A stretch of DNA of 64,000 nt from Monomorium pharaonis (GCF_013373865.1 NC_050467.1:35449132-35513131); one strand, 5' to 3'; positions 45,423 to 56,204 are shown, counted from the stretch's first letter. Program-made: numbers and translations. Notes: generated by a model from the sequence alone, not told the origin.

Positions 45423-45908
45423 TTAATCGGACACAGTTTTATTCCGATCGTTTGATCCCGTCAGTTTTGAGGACTTCTTCGAGGACATTTGAATCATCTC
45501 TTCATCTGTGGATGGATGCTCCCGTTTCAGATCCTTGACCTCGATGTCCATAACTTTCGAAGGGGCCCTCGGACACGTTTCCATCGCGGGGAATATTTGC
45601 AGGTCCACGTTCGTTATCTCGAGGCTCGACGAGAGCACGTGTCCGCCACAGGATGGGCACGTAATAGCGAGATTAGGGTCGGTCAACATAAATATCTCGC
45701 ACGCCCAACGCAAAGACACATCGAAAGATCCTCCGGTAGGCAGAGCAATAAGAAATAAATAATGACGTGATTGGAATAGCTCCAAAAACCGGGTTATTAC
45801 TTTTAAAACGATACTTAGGATTAACCGTGCGTCCGACGTCCAGGCCTGCCGAACCAAAAGTCCTTTAGGAGGAGTGCCGCTAGCGTGCGCGTTGTTGAGA
45901 ATCGCCAT
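45423..45908 (-). CDS. unidentified 161-codon open frame with CPSCGGH motif
   Basis: An ATG-started frame on the minus strand in a GC-richer island. It has a hydrophobic middle (LILSIVLKVITRFLELF), a CPSCGGH half zinc finger at about residue 83 and a charged serine/lysine-rich tail. The last codons run into a minisatellite unit. It lies between two minisatellite blocks (44585-44930 and 46139-46833), so it may be cargo of that element family or a captured gene fragment. No family recognised; whether it is expressed is unknown. Open frames on the other strand are shorter. Confidence 0.3.
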   Translation of the reverse strand: MAILNNAHASGTPPKGLLVRQAWTSDARLILSIVLKVITRFLELFQSRHYLFLIALPTGGSFDVSLRWACEIFMLTDPNLAITCPSCGGHVLSSSLEITNVDLQIFPAMETCPRAPSKVMDIEVKDLKREHPSTDEEMIQMSSKKSSKLTGSNDRNKTVSD

Positions 45909-46138
45909 ATATTTTGATCAGCTAACGCCGTCACCACATTGAACTATCAGGCAACCGCACGCTAGAGATAATTCCTTTCAAATTTATTATTATGCAATGT
46001 CGCTACATTTTTATAAATTATGTGTAATATAGTAAATATTTCATAATTTTGAATTTAAACAACACTTTGACGAATATAATTGTAAAGTTTCAATTGAAGA
46101 GGATTCTAAAGTTGTCTTTTTTACCGACATTTAGAAAA

Positions 46139-46833
46139 CTAATCTTTTAATTGGCTTTATAGTATCACAAAACTTTTACAGCATTAATGTACGCATCAGA
46201 ATCTAAAAGAAAAAGATATAGTTCATGTCGAAAACGAAAAAAAAATTTTTTATGCATAGACCTGACTTGATGAGTGACATCCGTTTGCTCATGTCAATAT
46301 TGGCCACGGTCCCGATTGCCCATGTCAATATTGGCCACGTGTAATATTGCCCATGTCAATATTGGTCACGTCAATATTGGCCAAACACAATATTAGACAC
46401 AGTTATTGAGCCGAAAGTCCCCCTTTCTTGCACCCCCCGCGTGTGTGTGTATATGTGTGTCCACACACAAAACAAGATTCTTATAAACACCGTTTTCTTA
46501 ATCTCAATAACTGTGTCCGTTTGGCCAATATTGACGTGGCCATTACTGACGCGTGGCTAATATTGACATGGCCATTATTGACATAAGCAATATTACGCGT
46601 GGCCATTATTGACGTCGGTAATATTGACGCGTGGCCAATATTGACGTGGGCAATCGGAACCGTGACCAATATTGACGTGGACAAACGGGTGTCGCTCATC
46701 AAGTAACAGGTCTATGCATAAAAAATTTTTCGTTTTCGACATGAACTTGACCTTTTTCTTTTAGATTTCAATGCGTGCATTAATGCTGTAAAAGAGTTTT
46801 GTGATTCTATAAAGCCAATTAAAAGATTAATTT
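46139..46833. mobile_element. foldback with CAATATTGGCCACGT minisatellite arms
   Basis: The outer arms (AATCTTTTAATTGGCTTTAT at 46141; inverse at 46803) and CATGTCGAAAACGAAAAA are mirrored. Inside each arm is an array of a ~15 bp unit, CATGTCAATATTGGCCACG (46290-46400, inverse 46515-46690). Between them lie CCCCCCTTTCTTGCACCCCCC GCGTGTGTG and a short GT tract, echoing the conserved block of the GGACACAG family. Ends as a non-coding palindrome of ~700 bp. Confidence 0.7.
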
Positions 46834-47396
46834 GGCCCATATTGGGCAAATGGGACGCTCCCTTACTTGATGATATTAGTTTAGTATACAAAATATACAG
46901 GGTGATTCGAAAAAACCTTTTGTATTTAAACTGCCCGTATTTCTGACTTAATTCTGAGACGATTTTTTCTTTCCTAAAATTTTGTTTGAAACTTAGTTTT
47001 TGAATTATTAAAATAAATAGTTGTATCACAGGTCAGGTACAAGCAGTGTCCTGGTACAAGATACTTTATTTTCACTATCTAAGTACGGGTACAAGCACTC
47101 TGAAAAAATGTACCGAGTATAAAAATGTATGCAACATATCCTACATAAACTCGCTAGGGAAATGGAACGAATCGTTAACGCGTAGTGTACAGGTATAGGT
47201 ATTAGAAAAATAAAGTATCTAAGGTACAGGTACTTCAAATGTACCTTGAATATACCTAGGTTATAAATACTTATTAACATAAAATTCGTTCTTAATAAAT
47301 AAACATTTATGATAAATAGCATTATAATAAAGCATTTATTATTTGTATCCGCACATAATATTTATGTACTATACATATTTTAATATGTACATATGG
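46834..47396. other. intronic spacer with TACAGGTAC-type repeats
   Basis: Sequence at 47030-47260 contains degenerate GGTACAAG / GTACAGGTA / TACCTTGAATATACC motifs, perhaps another palindromic-vocabulary element. No ends recognised. Confidence 0.35.
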
Positions 47397-47402
47397 GACA
47401 TT

Positions 47403-47634
47403 CCAAGGTCTGTAGATGAACGACAGGAGAGAAAGGAAGATCTTTCCATCCATTGTTATACATTTTGGCCACAAAATGGCCGGGGCTAATACGATGTATC
47501 AATTTCACCTTCCCTTTACTACTACTCACTCACTCTTTTCGTACAACAAACACTACACATACACTTTATGACTCCAAAATGGCGCTCATGCGATGACCTT
47601 TCTTCCCCTCCCGTCGTTCATCTACAGACCTTGG
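47403..47634. mobile_element. 232 bp MITE (CCAAGGTCTGTAGATGAACG)
   Basis: Inverted ends CCAAGGTCTGTAGATGAACG / CGTTCATCTACAGACCTTGG, with GACATT on both sides (47397-47402, 47635-47640). Non-coding loop. Confidence 0.75.
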
Positions 47635-47775
47635 GACATTTCATGTTAACTGAGACAGCTGTGCCCAAAATTTAACGCAGCAGACAGAAACGTTTGAGGG
47701 CTCAAATTAATCGTATTCTTATACTTTCGTATGCAATATGGCTTTCGCATCGAATTTCTTTACATTAGATTTCTT

Positions 47776-48242
47776 TTAAATTTATTATTCGAGGGCTTCC
47801 GAGATCTCTGATCACGATTCTGAATTTAGAGTTTTGAAATTCAAAGCGTTAGACGGATTTTATCGTGGTCTTATATTCTGCAGCATTATAGACGAAGTGT
47901 GCAGGAAGGTAAAATGTCGAATATTCATATTGAAGACAGTCTCAACTCTGGTAAACGCAGAGAGCTTTCTACATCATGAGAACAGTATATTATGTGAAAA
48001 ACGCTGTGATACAAATACAAATTACCATTCCATGAAAGGTGATCTTTTGCCACTTGGCGTACGACGCTTTCCGTTCCGACCCTTTGCCTTCCTAATCTTC
48101 CGACATTTTATCTTCCTGCACACTTCGCCTGTAATACTGTAGAATATAAGACCGCGAAATCGGTCTAACGCTTTGAATTTCGAAATTCTAAATTCAGAAT
48201 CGTGATCAGAGGTCTCGAAAGCCCCCGAATAATAAATTTAAA
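47776..48242. mobile_element. ~465 bp foldback MITE
   Basis: TTATTATTCGAGGGCTTCCG, CTGATCACGATTCTGAATTT and CGTGGTCTTATATTCTGCAG occur in the left arm and inverted in the right arm. Arms ~165 bp each. The plus-strand open frame inside has no domain. Confidence 0.7.
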
Positions 48243-48299
48243 GGCAATCTAGTGTAAAGAAATTTAATGCAAAGGCCACGTCGCATACGAAAATACATA

Positions 48300-48344
48300 A
48301 GAATACGAAGGGGGACCGAAGGCCTCCCCTTGCATCTCCGTGTG

Positions 48345-48434
<90 letters not shown>

Positions 48435-48500
48435 TGCGTGCGTGCACGCGCGCGCGCGAAGTATTCTTTGCACCACATGGGTTTGTGACTTTCCACACAA
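48300..48500 (+). repeat. conserved GC hairpin, (TGCG)n(TG)n tract and terminal block
   Basis: GGGGGACCGAAGGCCTCCCC then TTGCATCTCC, (TGCG)n at 48345-48386 and (TG)n at 48387-48432, a GC run and AAGTATTCTTTGCACCACAT then GGGTTTGTGAC. Same layout as 24150-24260 and 50208-50370 (inverse). Threonine/histidine and cysteine/valine frames here are microsatellite artefacts. Confidence 0.75.
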
Positions 48501-48639
48501 AACGATATGCTCGTAAAAATATGTATGTAGACGTTTAAAATTCGCATTTTTTTCTGGCAGAGTGACGCTTTTTTCTGCCAGATATTTCTAAGGTTAGATA
48601 ATCTGTCATATGATATATTAATGTTTTTCACTAGAAGAC

Positions 48640-48698
48640 TGTGCGGTGTCCAATCGTGCGTATCCAATCGAGCCGTGTCCAATCGTTACGTGTCCAAA
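48640..48698 (+). repeat. short GTGTCCAATCG minisatellite
   Basis: Four degenerate units (GTGTCCAATCGTGC, GTATCCAATCGAGC, GTGTCCAATCGTTA, CGTGTCCAAAAG), immediately 5' of the mariner remnant. Confidence 0.65.
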
Positions 48699-48770
48699 AG
48701 GAGATCACCCCTCTACGGGAGTCTGCTTCTTTGTTATTGTATAACAGTTATTTGTATAACAGTAAAATAT

Positions 48771-49276
48771 TGGGTGGCAGAGTTTAAACGAGGCCGAGCT
48801 ACCACGACGAACATCGCAGTGGTCGACCAAATGAGGTGACCACGCCAGAAATGGTGAAGAAAATCCATAAAATGGCATTGGATGACCGTCAACTGAAAGT
48901 GCGTGAGCTAGCAGACACCGTAGGCATTTCAAAAAGTGCTATACATCGCATGTTGACTACAAATTTAGAGATGAGAAATGTGTACGCAAGATGGGTGCCG
49001 CGTTTGCTCACGTCACGGTGGCCAAAATCAACGAGTTAAAGTTTGAATTGCTTCCTCACGCATTCAGATTTAACCCTCTCGGATTATTTTCTCTTTCCAA
49101 ACTTGAAAAAATGGCTGGGTGGTAAAAGATTTGCCAACAATGAAGAAGTGGAATCTGCGGTTGATGGTTATTTTGAGGAGTTTGATAGTTCTTACTATGA
49201 ACAACAGGGTATCGAAGCTATTGAACATTGCTGGGAAAAGTGTATCGAGCTAAAAGGAGACTATGTTGAGAAATAA
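48771..49276 (+). pseudogene. internally deleted mariner transposase
   Basis: The N-terminal part in broken frames reads VAEFKRGRATT, then TPEMVKKIHKMALDDRQLKV and RELADTVGISKSAIHRML (second helix-turn-helix). It then jumps straight to the C-terminal part LTLSDYFLFPNLKKWLGGKR, FEEFDSSYYEQQGIEAIEHC and WEKCIELKGDYVEK with a stop at 49276. The middle, with the first two catalytic Asp, is deleted. The 3' end with AATAAAG and GTTAGGTCGGGTACTTCTGG resembles a mariner terminus; the 5' terminus is replaced by minisatellite. Confidence 0.8.
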
Positions 49277-49655
49277 AGATATTTTTTCCCAAATTTTTTG
49301 TTTTTTTGTTAGGTCGGGTACTTCTGGGACTACCCTTGTATTAATTATTCTACACTGAGAAGGATACTTGATTAAAACAAATAGTTATTTGAATAGTACT
49401 AATAACATATTTGATAAAAAATCAATAATATTTATTACAAACAAGCAATTGCTAGCTACGCGCATTCCACCGGAAATCAGGAGATTTCGGGTGGCGAATC
49501 GGGTGGTACCCGAGTACATTACCCGATGCGATGTCCGGCGTGAAGACCGGTGCAAAGTCCGGTATGAAGGCTGGACGGTGTCGTCTCGCGAGGTGTCACT
49601 CGACACCCTTATCATTATTGCGACTATTACTTGTGCCGCACACTCACAACAGGTA
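49277..49655. other. intronic spacer, GC-richer in its second half
   Basis: No gene recognised. 49480-49600 contains repeated CCGGTGCAAAGTCCGG / CCCGATGCGATGTCCGG-like words. Confidence 0.35.
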
Positions 49656-50251
49656 TAATGAGTGAGGCCCGATTGCGCACATAAGCAATTGGACAGTAGT
49701 ATTTCCCGATTGGACGCAGTCCCGTTTGGATACGAACTCGATTGGACACAGACCCGATTGGACACGGACCCGATTGCACACGGACCCGATTACGCACCGA
49801 CTCGTTTGCACACGGACCCGATTGCACACGATTCCGCATCGCAGAATAATGCCAAAACAACCTAGATAGCACAGAAAATTTAGCATAAATTTTTATAAAT
49901 ATATTACAAATTTATTTTAAAAAAATATTTTTTAAAAGTTATATAATCATTTTTCATAAATTATTTAGAAATAATACAAAAATTGTTATTAACAATAAAT
50001 AAAACATTTTTTTAATGTACTGAAAAATATTTATGGTATATAAACTCGAAATATTTTTTATATTTTTGGATTATAATAGCATAAATATTTATTTTTAATA
50101 TTTTCATAAATATTTATCATAATTTTTTTATATCTGACATACTCAGATATAAAAATACGTACAAAATATTTATTATAATATTTTTGTTTCTTATACATAT
50201 TTTATAGTCGCAAACCCATGTGGTGCAGAAAATGCTTTGTGCGCGCGCGCG

Positions 50252-50290
<39 letters not shown>

Positions 50291-50535
50291 GGGGGGGGTA
50301 CAAGGGGGGCTTCACCCCCTCTTCCGCACCCACCCCGTCCAAGTCGCCAACCCATGTACTATCTGCAATGCGGAATCGTATCGTGTGTAATCGGGTCCGT
50401 GTGCAATCGGGTCCGTGTGCAAACGGGTCGAAGCGCAATCGGGTCGGTGTACAATCGGGTCCGTATCCAATCGGGTCTGTGTCCAATCGGGATTGTGTCC
50501 AATCGCTTATGTGCGCAATTGGGACAGTCCCAGGT
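49656..50535. mobile_element. minisatellite foldback interrupted by a CCTAGATAGCAC element
   Basis: The left array 49668-49850 (units like GATTGGACACAGACCC, GATTGCACACGGACCC) is mirrored by the right array 50375-50530 (CGGGTCCGTGTGCAAT and relatives). The right side continues inward as the inverse of the conserved block: GGGGGGGGTACAAGGGGGGC, CACCCCGTCCAAGTCGCC, (CA)n at 50260-50288 and CATGTGGTGCAGAAAATGC at 50218. Between the arms, 49861-50207 begins CCTAGATAGCACAGAAAATT and is rich in ATAAATATTTAT: one end of a CCC-type element. Confidence 0.7.
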
Positions 50536-50908
50536 ATAATAATAATAGTAAACATTGACAGTTTACAGTTTACATGATCGAGAAATACACTTAACCGACA
50601 CTTCTTCGCTGTGGTTACACACACATACACATCTTCGGCCCCCTCTCCCGTGTGTGTGCGCGCGCGCGCATGATAGACAATGAGTCTATTAAGCTCAAAG
50701 CTTACAAGGATATCATTAGTTCTTGTTTTGATCTTATTGTTGATGAAGAGGAAAAAAAAGAACAAGATGATATTCCTTCCGTATCTTCAACTCGTGCTCG
50801 GGAAGTTTTACTTTATTCTTGTTATTAATTTGCTGTTCTTCCGTGCTTGGTAAGATTTTTTTGTTTCGCCATTTTATGTCATGTCGTGTGGCAAGGTTTG
50901 CTCTGTTA
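50536..50908. other. intronic spacer with a partial hairpin/GT block
   Basis: 50610-50680 carries CTTCGGCCCCCTCTCCCGTG, (TG)n and (CG)n, echoing the minisatellite family flank. The rest is unremarkable. Confidence 0.4.
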
Positions 50909-51677
50909 CCCCAATAAAACAGTTACATGACATCCACTTGGAATCCACGTGATTTACATGAATTACGTGGGTGCAGGTTTTTCCACAAGTTATCCACATG
51001 AATGCAATATTCTTTTTTCATCATTGCATCGAATTCTTTTATCTTTAAATTATATTTTCTGTGGATGTATTTGTTAAGAAATATTTAAAGGGAATTTACA
51101 TGGATATTTCGAGAAATGCCGCGCGCTCGTCCGCCAGTTAGTGCGCGGCGCTGTCGACAGGCGGCGTAACTCTCTTGGAAGTAAGGTGCACTCGACGCGT
51201 TATATAAAGACCACCCGCAGCACGATTAAGACAAGCAATAATTAGCTTCCTGCCCGATGTGGAAGAATCGCCACATAATACTTTTGTGATTTACTCGTTT
51301 TAATTGGGTGAACAATTCGCACAAGAAAAGTGACCTTTATTCCAGTCAAATGAAGAGATCACTTATCGAGCGAAAAATTAATTTTTATAAGAAGTGAGAT
51401 GTCACTCCATTTCGAGTGTCCGTATTTCACTATTGCTTAGAGTAAAATTCCATTCTTTTGGATTGACGTTTAACTTCAAGAAATTTAGGAAGTATGTGTA
51501 TATTACGAGGATGTTTTTAAAGTAAAATTTTTACGTGGTTTCTACGTGGTCGAATCTATGATCGCATCCACATAGATTCTAGTACTATTTTTGAGCAGAT
51601 ATCCACTCGAATATTCACGATGCCGATCCACGTAGCATTAACGTGGATATCACGTATTATGTTATGTTTTATTGGGG
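50909..51677. mobile_element. CCCCAATAAAACAG foldback element, copy 2
   Basis: Ends CCCCAATAAAACAGTTACAT and the inverse ATGTTTTATTGGGG, with TA on both sides (50907-50908, 51678-51679). Inverted relative to 3578-4365. The core contains TAAAGACCACCCGCAGCACG. 769 bp, non-coding, and the cleanest copy. Confidence 0.8.
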
Positions 51678-51908
51678 TATTTGCGTAAATTTTGTGAGCA
51701 AACTTTGTGATTTCTCTACGTAATATTTATGTACAAGTCTTTCTTCGTTATTTACAGCATCGTGCGATGAAAACTTCTGTCATAAATTTGCTCGAAACTT
51801 TTAAAAGACAAAGCAAAAGACAATTGTCATAAAATTGTTGTCGAAATTGAGAAAAACCTTGCTATAAAGCTTTCACAAAATGTGATTTTAGCACCGTTCC
51901 GAGAAACA

Positions 51909-52399
51909 CAAAGAAGGATGTTAAAAAAGGTCGATTTTCCGACTATAAAAGGAATCTAAAATTTGAGTTCCATGGATATCCATGAGCTGTATAAAAAGTG
52001 GAAATGACAGTCTTTTTTTCTGGAGACCTGTGGGAAGTGTCGCAAATCTGTCAAATTGATTGAAAATTGCGGAGACAAATCAAGTCTGTGGCATGGAAGA
52101 ATTTTCAGTCAAACCTTCTCATCAAAGTTTCTGGTTAAATACTTATCCAATAGTTTTTGAGATCGCTAATAATGTTTCAATATCAAGATCCCGAAATTCA
52201 AAATGACAGTTTCAATATGGCAGAATATCAAATATCGTCTATTTTCAATCAATTTGACAGATTTTCGACACTTTCCACAGGTTTCCAGAAAAAAAGACTG
52301 TCATTTCCACTTCTTATACGGCTCATAGATATCCATGGAACTCAAATTGAAGGTTCCTTTTGTAGTCGAAAAATCGACCTTTTTTAACATCCTTCTTTC
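51909..52399. mobile_element. ~490 bp foldback MITE
   Basis: AAGAAGGATGTTAAAAAAGG, TCGATTTTCCGACTA, AAATGACAGTCTTTTTTTCTG and ATTTGACAGATTTKCGACA are present in the left arm and inverted in the right. Arms about 190 bp. The plus-strand frame at 52157-52387 is a palindrome by-product. Confidence 0.7.
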
Positions 52400-52780
52400 T
52401 GACACATAACACGGTTACGTCGGTTACAAATTGATAGCGAGTAGTCAACCGATTTAATTAATGAATTTATTAATTAATCATCATTGATCACTATCGATTA
52501 ATTATTTTGCGACTGAAAAGAAATACACATTACTGTTGCACAACACACGTTTATTGAACAAAATTTGACTAATTTTATTGGTTTACAGTCAAATACACGC
52601 AAAGAACTAAAGCCCAAAATCAATCAAAATTCCCTTTAAAGAGAAATAATATTTAAAAATCATCATAATTCTTAATATTATTTATAATTTGTGATGCTAC
52701 AATCAATCATATCGAATTCTATTATATATTTTATTGTTTATGTGATAATTATTTGCACACATGAGCACAGATGGCGTATA
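52400..52780. other. AT-rich intronic spacer
   Basis: Nothing recognised; some ATTAATTAATC words near 52455-52505. Confidence 0.4.
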
Positions 52781-53770
52781 CTCCTGTGATCAAAAAATAA
52801 GGTGTATTTTTTATTTAAACTTTGCGGGTACTATAAAATCATAAAATTATTTTTTTGGGGGTTGGTAGTACTGTTTTTGACATCTATGCAAAGTTTTATG
52901 TATATTAAATTGTTGCAGAGCTACACGTGTTTTTGTAAACATACAAGAGTGAGTTTTTCAATTTTTACTATGTCTGATTTTGTTGAGCAAAAAATTTACA
53001 TTAAATTTTGTTTGCGGAATGAATATTCTGCCGCGGAAACGTTAAGGATGTTGCAGAAGGTCTTTGGTGATAAGGCCTATGTTGCAAAAAAATGTTCACA
53101 AATGATACAAAGACTTGAAAGAAGGCCGAGAACGAGTTCAAGACGAACAGCGCCCCGGACGACCATTAACATCTATCGATGAAAGCTATGTCAAGGAAAT
53201 CAAAGATTTGCTCGAAAATCGTCGATTGACAATTAGAGACCTTGCTGATGCTGCGGGCATTTCATTTGGATGGACCCAAACCATTTTAAAACACGTTTTG
53301 TGCTTCAAACGCATCAAATCTCGATTGATTCCAAAAACACTCAATTTCGTCCGGCCTTCTGCAACATCTTCAACATTTTCGCGGCAGAATATTCATTCCG
53401 CAAAATTTAATGCAAATTCTTTGTTCAACAAAATCAGAAACGTAGCTTTAGTTTACACCGAGCACTTGGTACGCGTATCAAGTAGTGAATTTAAGCTGAT
53501 CAATCAATGATTAAACACATTCACTAGTTATTTACTATTTGATATGCGTACCAAGTGCTCGGTGTAAACTAGAGCATAGTAAAAATCGGAAAACTCACTT
53601 TTGTATGTTTACAAAAACACGTGTAGCTCTACAGCAATTAAATATATTGACATGAAACTTTGCATAGAGTCAAAGACAGTACTACCAACCCACAAAAAAA
53701 ATAATTTCATGATTTTATAATACCCGCGAAGTTTAAATGAAAAATTCATCTTATTTTTTTATCACAGTAG
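52781..53770. mobile_element. mariner-derived hairpin, copy 2, with nested MITE
   Basis: Inverted ends CTCCTGTGAT / ATCACAGTAG with TA at the left (the right base pair has changed to TG). The left arm, on the plus strand, encodes the transposase N-terminus in two frames: SDFVEQKIYIKFCLRNEYSA, then ERVQDEQRPGRPLTSIDE, LTIRDLADAAGISFGWTQ and RLIPKTLNF. The right arm repeats the first ~300 bp inverted and is interrupted at 53445-53575 by the 131 bp MITE. The catalytic domain is absent. It keeps more of the transposase than 2511-3438. Confidence 0.75.
53445..53575. mobile_element. 131 bp foldback MITE (GCTCTAGTTTACACCGAG), copy 2
   Basis: Same length and almost the same sequence as 18579-18709. 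It inserted into the right arm of the mariner hairpin at a site recognisable from 3240-3260 (CAGACATAATAAAAATCG), with a 3 bp RTA duplication plausible. Confidence 0.75.
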
Positions 53771-54698
53771 TGTATGGAAACATTTTTAATTAATTTTTGA
53801 ATATGATATTTTATAACATAACTTTAATGGTTGAATTTAGAAAAAAAAACCTTTTAATTTGGCAAAAGAATTTTTTATTCGAAAAGGGATGGGGGGTATT
53901 TTGTTAAACAAAAAATCTTTATAAATGTTTTTTTCTTTACAACTTCAAAGTACTCTTGAAACTCATACAACTTTTATTTATAAATTTTTTTTCTATTTTT
54001 TATACTTTTAACAATATTCGCTCCAAAGAGAATTTTTTTTTTTCAAAGGAGTGTTTTATCCTCTAAACATACAATTCCGCACATAAAAAATACGTGTCTC
54101 TTAGATTTCTGTGTTTAATAACATATTTCATGGAAAATCAAATCGGCGTCAGACGCGGGCGCCCGTGATACTTTTCTTGTGAGTTAATTTTTAACTTAAT
54201 TTTTAACGTTTTTTATTGCAATGGATTTCAAATGGATTGCAATTTGGGATGAATTAATAATATTGTTCTACTTTAGGTTCTGATTAGATGGTTTTAGCAT
54301 GTGATAATATTAATCTACCTTAAGTTAGATTCAAACACTGTAGTCGAAAACGCTATTAGTTTAAAAAATATTCCTGAATGTTGAACTGTAATTTTTACAA
54401 GGCATTAATTTAATGATTATTAGACATCGTTAAAATAACTTTTTAACGTTAAATTTTCAACGTCGTTGCAACTCAACGTTTCTGAAATGTTGATTTAACA
54501 TGTATGTGCTGTGTATGAGAATTATAGCATTATTATTAAAATTGATAATCAGTTAATTTGGTTTGTTCATTTCTAGCTTTAATTTATGATTACTTTTCAA
54601 ACTAAACAATCTTTATTAGCGCGGAATTTATATAACTATAAAAAATATATTTAAAATTAATTATATAAAAAAAATTATTTATTATCGAAAAATCTATT
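53771..54698. other. 3' part of the intron, AT-rich
   Basis: No gene. 54430-54525 contains AACGTT / AACATGTT words and ends AACATGTATGTGCTGTGTA, reminiscent of the right end of a CCC-type element without its GGG. Confidence 0.4.
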
Positions 54699-54741
54699 AT
54701 GGTTGAAAAATATTTCTTTCTTCTGGTTGCATTATTTGTAG

Positions 54742-56204
54742 GTGTTCTGAACAATAATTTTTTCTACGAATGCCACATTGATGAGGAATGTCCGACAATC
54801 GTGAAGGAGCTCTCGCAATTTCTTAGATGTGCGAAAAAGAGCAATTTACTTAACAGATTTCTTAACAAGATCAGTTGTGTGGCCTGGGGCCCCGTAGCGA
54901 TATTTTACATAATACATGCGTTACAAACAGTTTCACATGAGGAACCGCGTTCTGATTGGCAGGCCAATGAATTAAACGCCATTAAATCTCTAGTGGGGAT
55001 TAATCTCAGCATGCACTCTCACATTCTACGCACCGCATCTCAAATTGAACTGCTGCGAGCAATTTGTAATTGTGTACAACGGATAAACGATTTACCGTTG
55101 TTTGCTAACGTTTTAGCTGCATTTCCTCCTGGAGAGAGCCTCACAAGAGGAACGCCTTCTTGGAATGTTATTAAAACATGGCTGCACACAGTACTAAAGG
55201 AAAAAAATGCGGTTATCTTTGTGGAAGAAACTTGTACACAATATAAGAAAGGAAACATTAATCCCGAGATGAATCCTAAAACATTTGCAACAATGATATA
55301 CTTGTTGTACGACGCCTCCTTTTTATTCCTCTGCAAAACGTGCCCCGCCATGGAAGCGTTAAATAATTTGATGTACACCTTGAATGGTATCAGCATGCGA
55401 CCTTACGCCGATATCAACTCCAGTATAAATTTAGCAGAATTTATATCACATCTGTTACATCTCTCTGTAAAAGGACCTCATGATAAAATGACGGACTTTA
55501 TACTGTCGCATGTGCATACCACTTTTAATTTTTTAATTATGATTATGAAGAGGATATCCGCACAACTAACTTACAAGGATTATACGAGATACACGAAAAT
55601 CGTATCCTCACATATCATCAACGCACCTTTTTTTATGTCGAAAAAGGAAGTAGACAATTACGCGGAAAGATTGCAAAGTGAAAGTCTAAACTTAATGAGC
55701 AATTTGCAAAATCTAAATATACAGTATTTGTATGGATTACACGTTTTGTATCTCTCCCAAAACATAGTGGTTTTGCCAACTTTATGCAAAAAGCATTTGC
55801 TTAGTATGACGAACGACATCAAGGCAACCAATTTACAGGGAAAGATCGCGTCAGAATATCATTTACTTCTTTTGAAACTTATGCATCAGTATTTAATAAA
55901 TTCCCCAGTGTCTTCGTGGATTCCTGTTACTACGATGCTGACCAATCTGTTGAAATTCCTTGATGTAGACTCGCCGGAAAATGTCTCCGAAATTGCAAAG
56001 ATACTAACGGTAATGATAGATAATAAAATTATAAGCGAAACAAGCGACAGAGAGACTTTGGAATCGATATTTAATTTGGGCTTTACATGTATCAATAATG
56101 GCAAGAAGAACAATATCTTTTGGATGACAATACAGAACCTCATGGGAGTTATTATTAATGACAACTTCCTGTTTTTGCCTAATGCCGTACAATTTGCGAC
56201 AGGA
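54742..56204 (+). CDS. TARBP1/Trm3-like methyltransferase, exon B (HEAT-like region)
   Basis: The exon starts after the acceptor CATTATTTGTAG (54741) and ends at the donor ACAGGA|GTAAGT (56204/56205). It supplies two bases that complete the split Gly codon of exon A, then 487 codons, ending in phase 0. The protein is all-helical, rich in Leu, Asn and Ile. KKSNLLNRFLNKISCVAWGP followed by VAIFYIIHAL, and SLTRGTPSWNVIKTWL, resemble the mid-region of TARBP1 homologues. The open frame extends upstream to an ATG at 54699, but those 14 codons are the intron's polypyrimidine tract. The SPOUT methyltransferase domain, expected a few hundred residues later, is not in the window. Family assignment is by eye. 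Confidence 0.65.

Larger units (their letters stand above)
34224..54741 (+). other. 20.5 kb intron of the TARBP1-like gene, packed with transposons
   Basis: Donor GTAAGAT at 34224 and acceptor CATTATTTGTAG ending at 54741. The phase-1 donor meets a phase-compatible acceptor, and the codon completed is GGT. No additional coding exon of this gene is seen inside. It holds an antisense LINE, mariners, a probable LTR, minisatellite foldbacks and MITEs, listed separately. Sequence 34224-34637 is AT-rich without features. Confidence 0.65.

Noticed and set aside
48206..48538. Threonine/histidine-rich and cysteine/valine-rich open frames
   Set aside because: Translations of the (TGCG)n(TG)n microsatellite.
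50202..50765. 187-codon minus-strand frame over a CA/CG tract
   Set aside because: Composed of microsatellite, the minisatellite array and the conserved hairpin block; no domain.
52157..52387. 76-codon plus-strand frame
   Set aside because: Lies within the right arm of the 51909-52399 foldback and has no domain; the mirror arm does not keep an equivalent frame.
54699..54741. Using the ATG at 54699 as start of a separate secreted protein (hydrophobic N-terminus)
   Set aside because: The hydrophobic codons are the T-rich tract of a splice acceptor (TTATTTGTAG), and the phase match with exon A is a better explanation.
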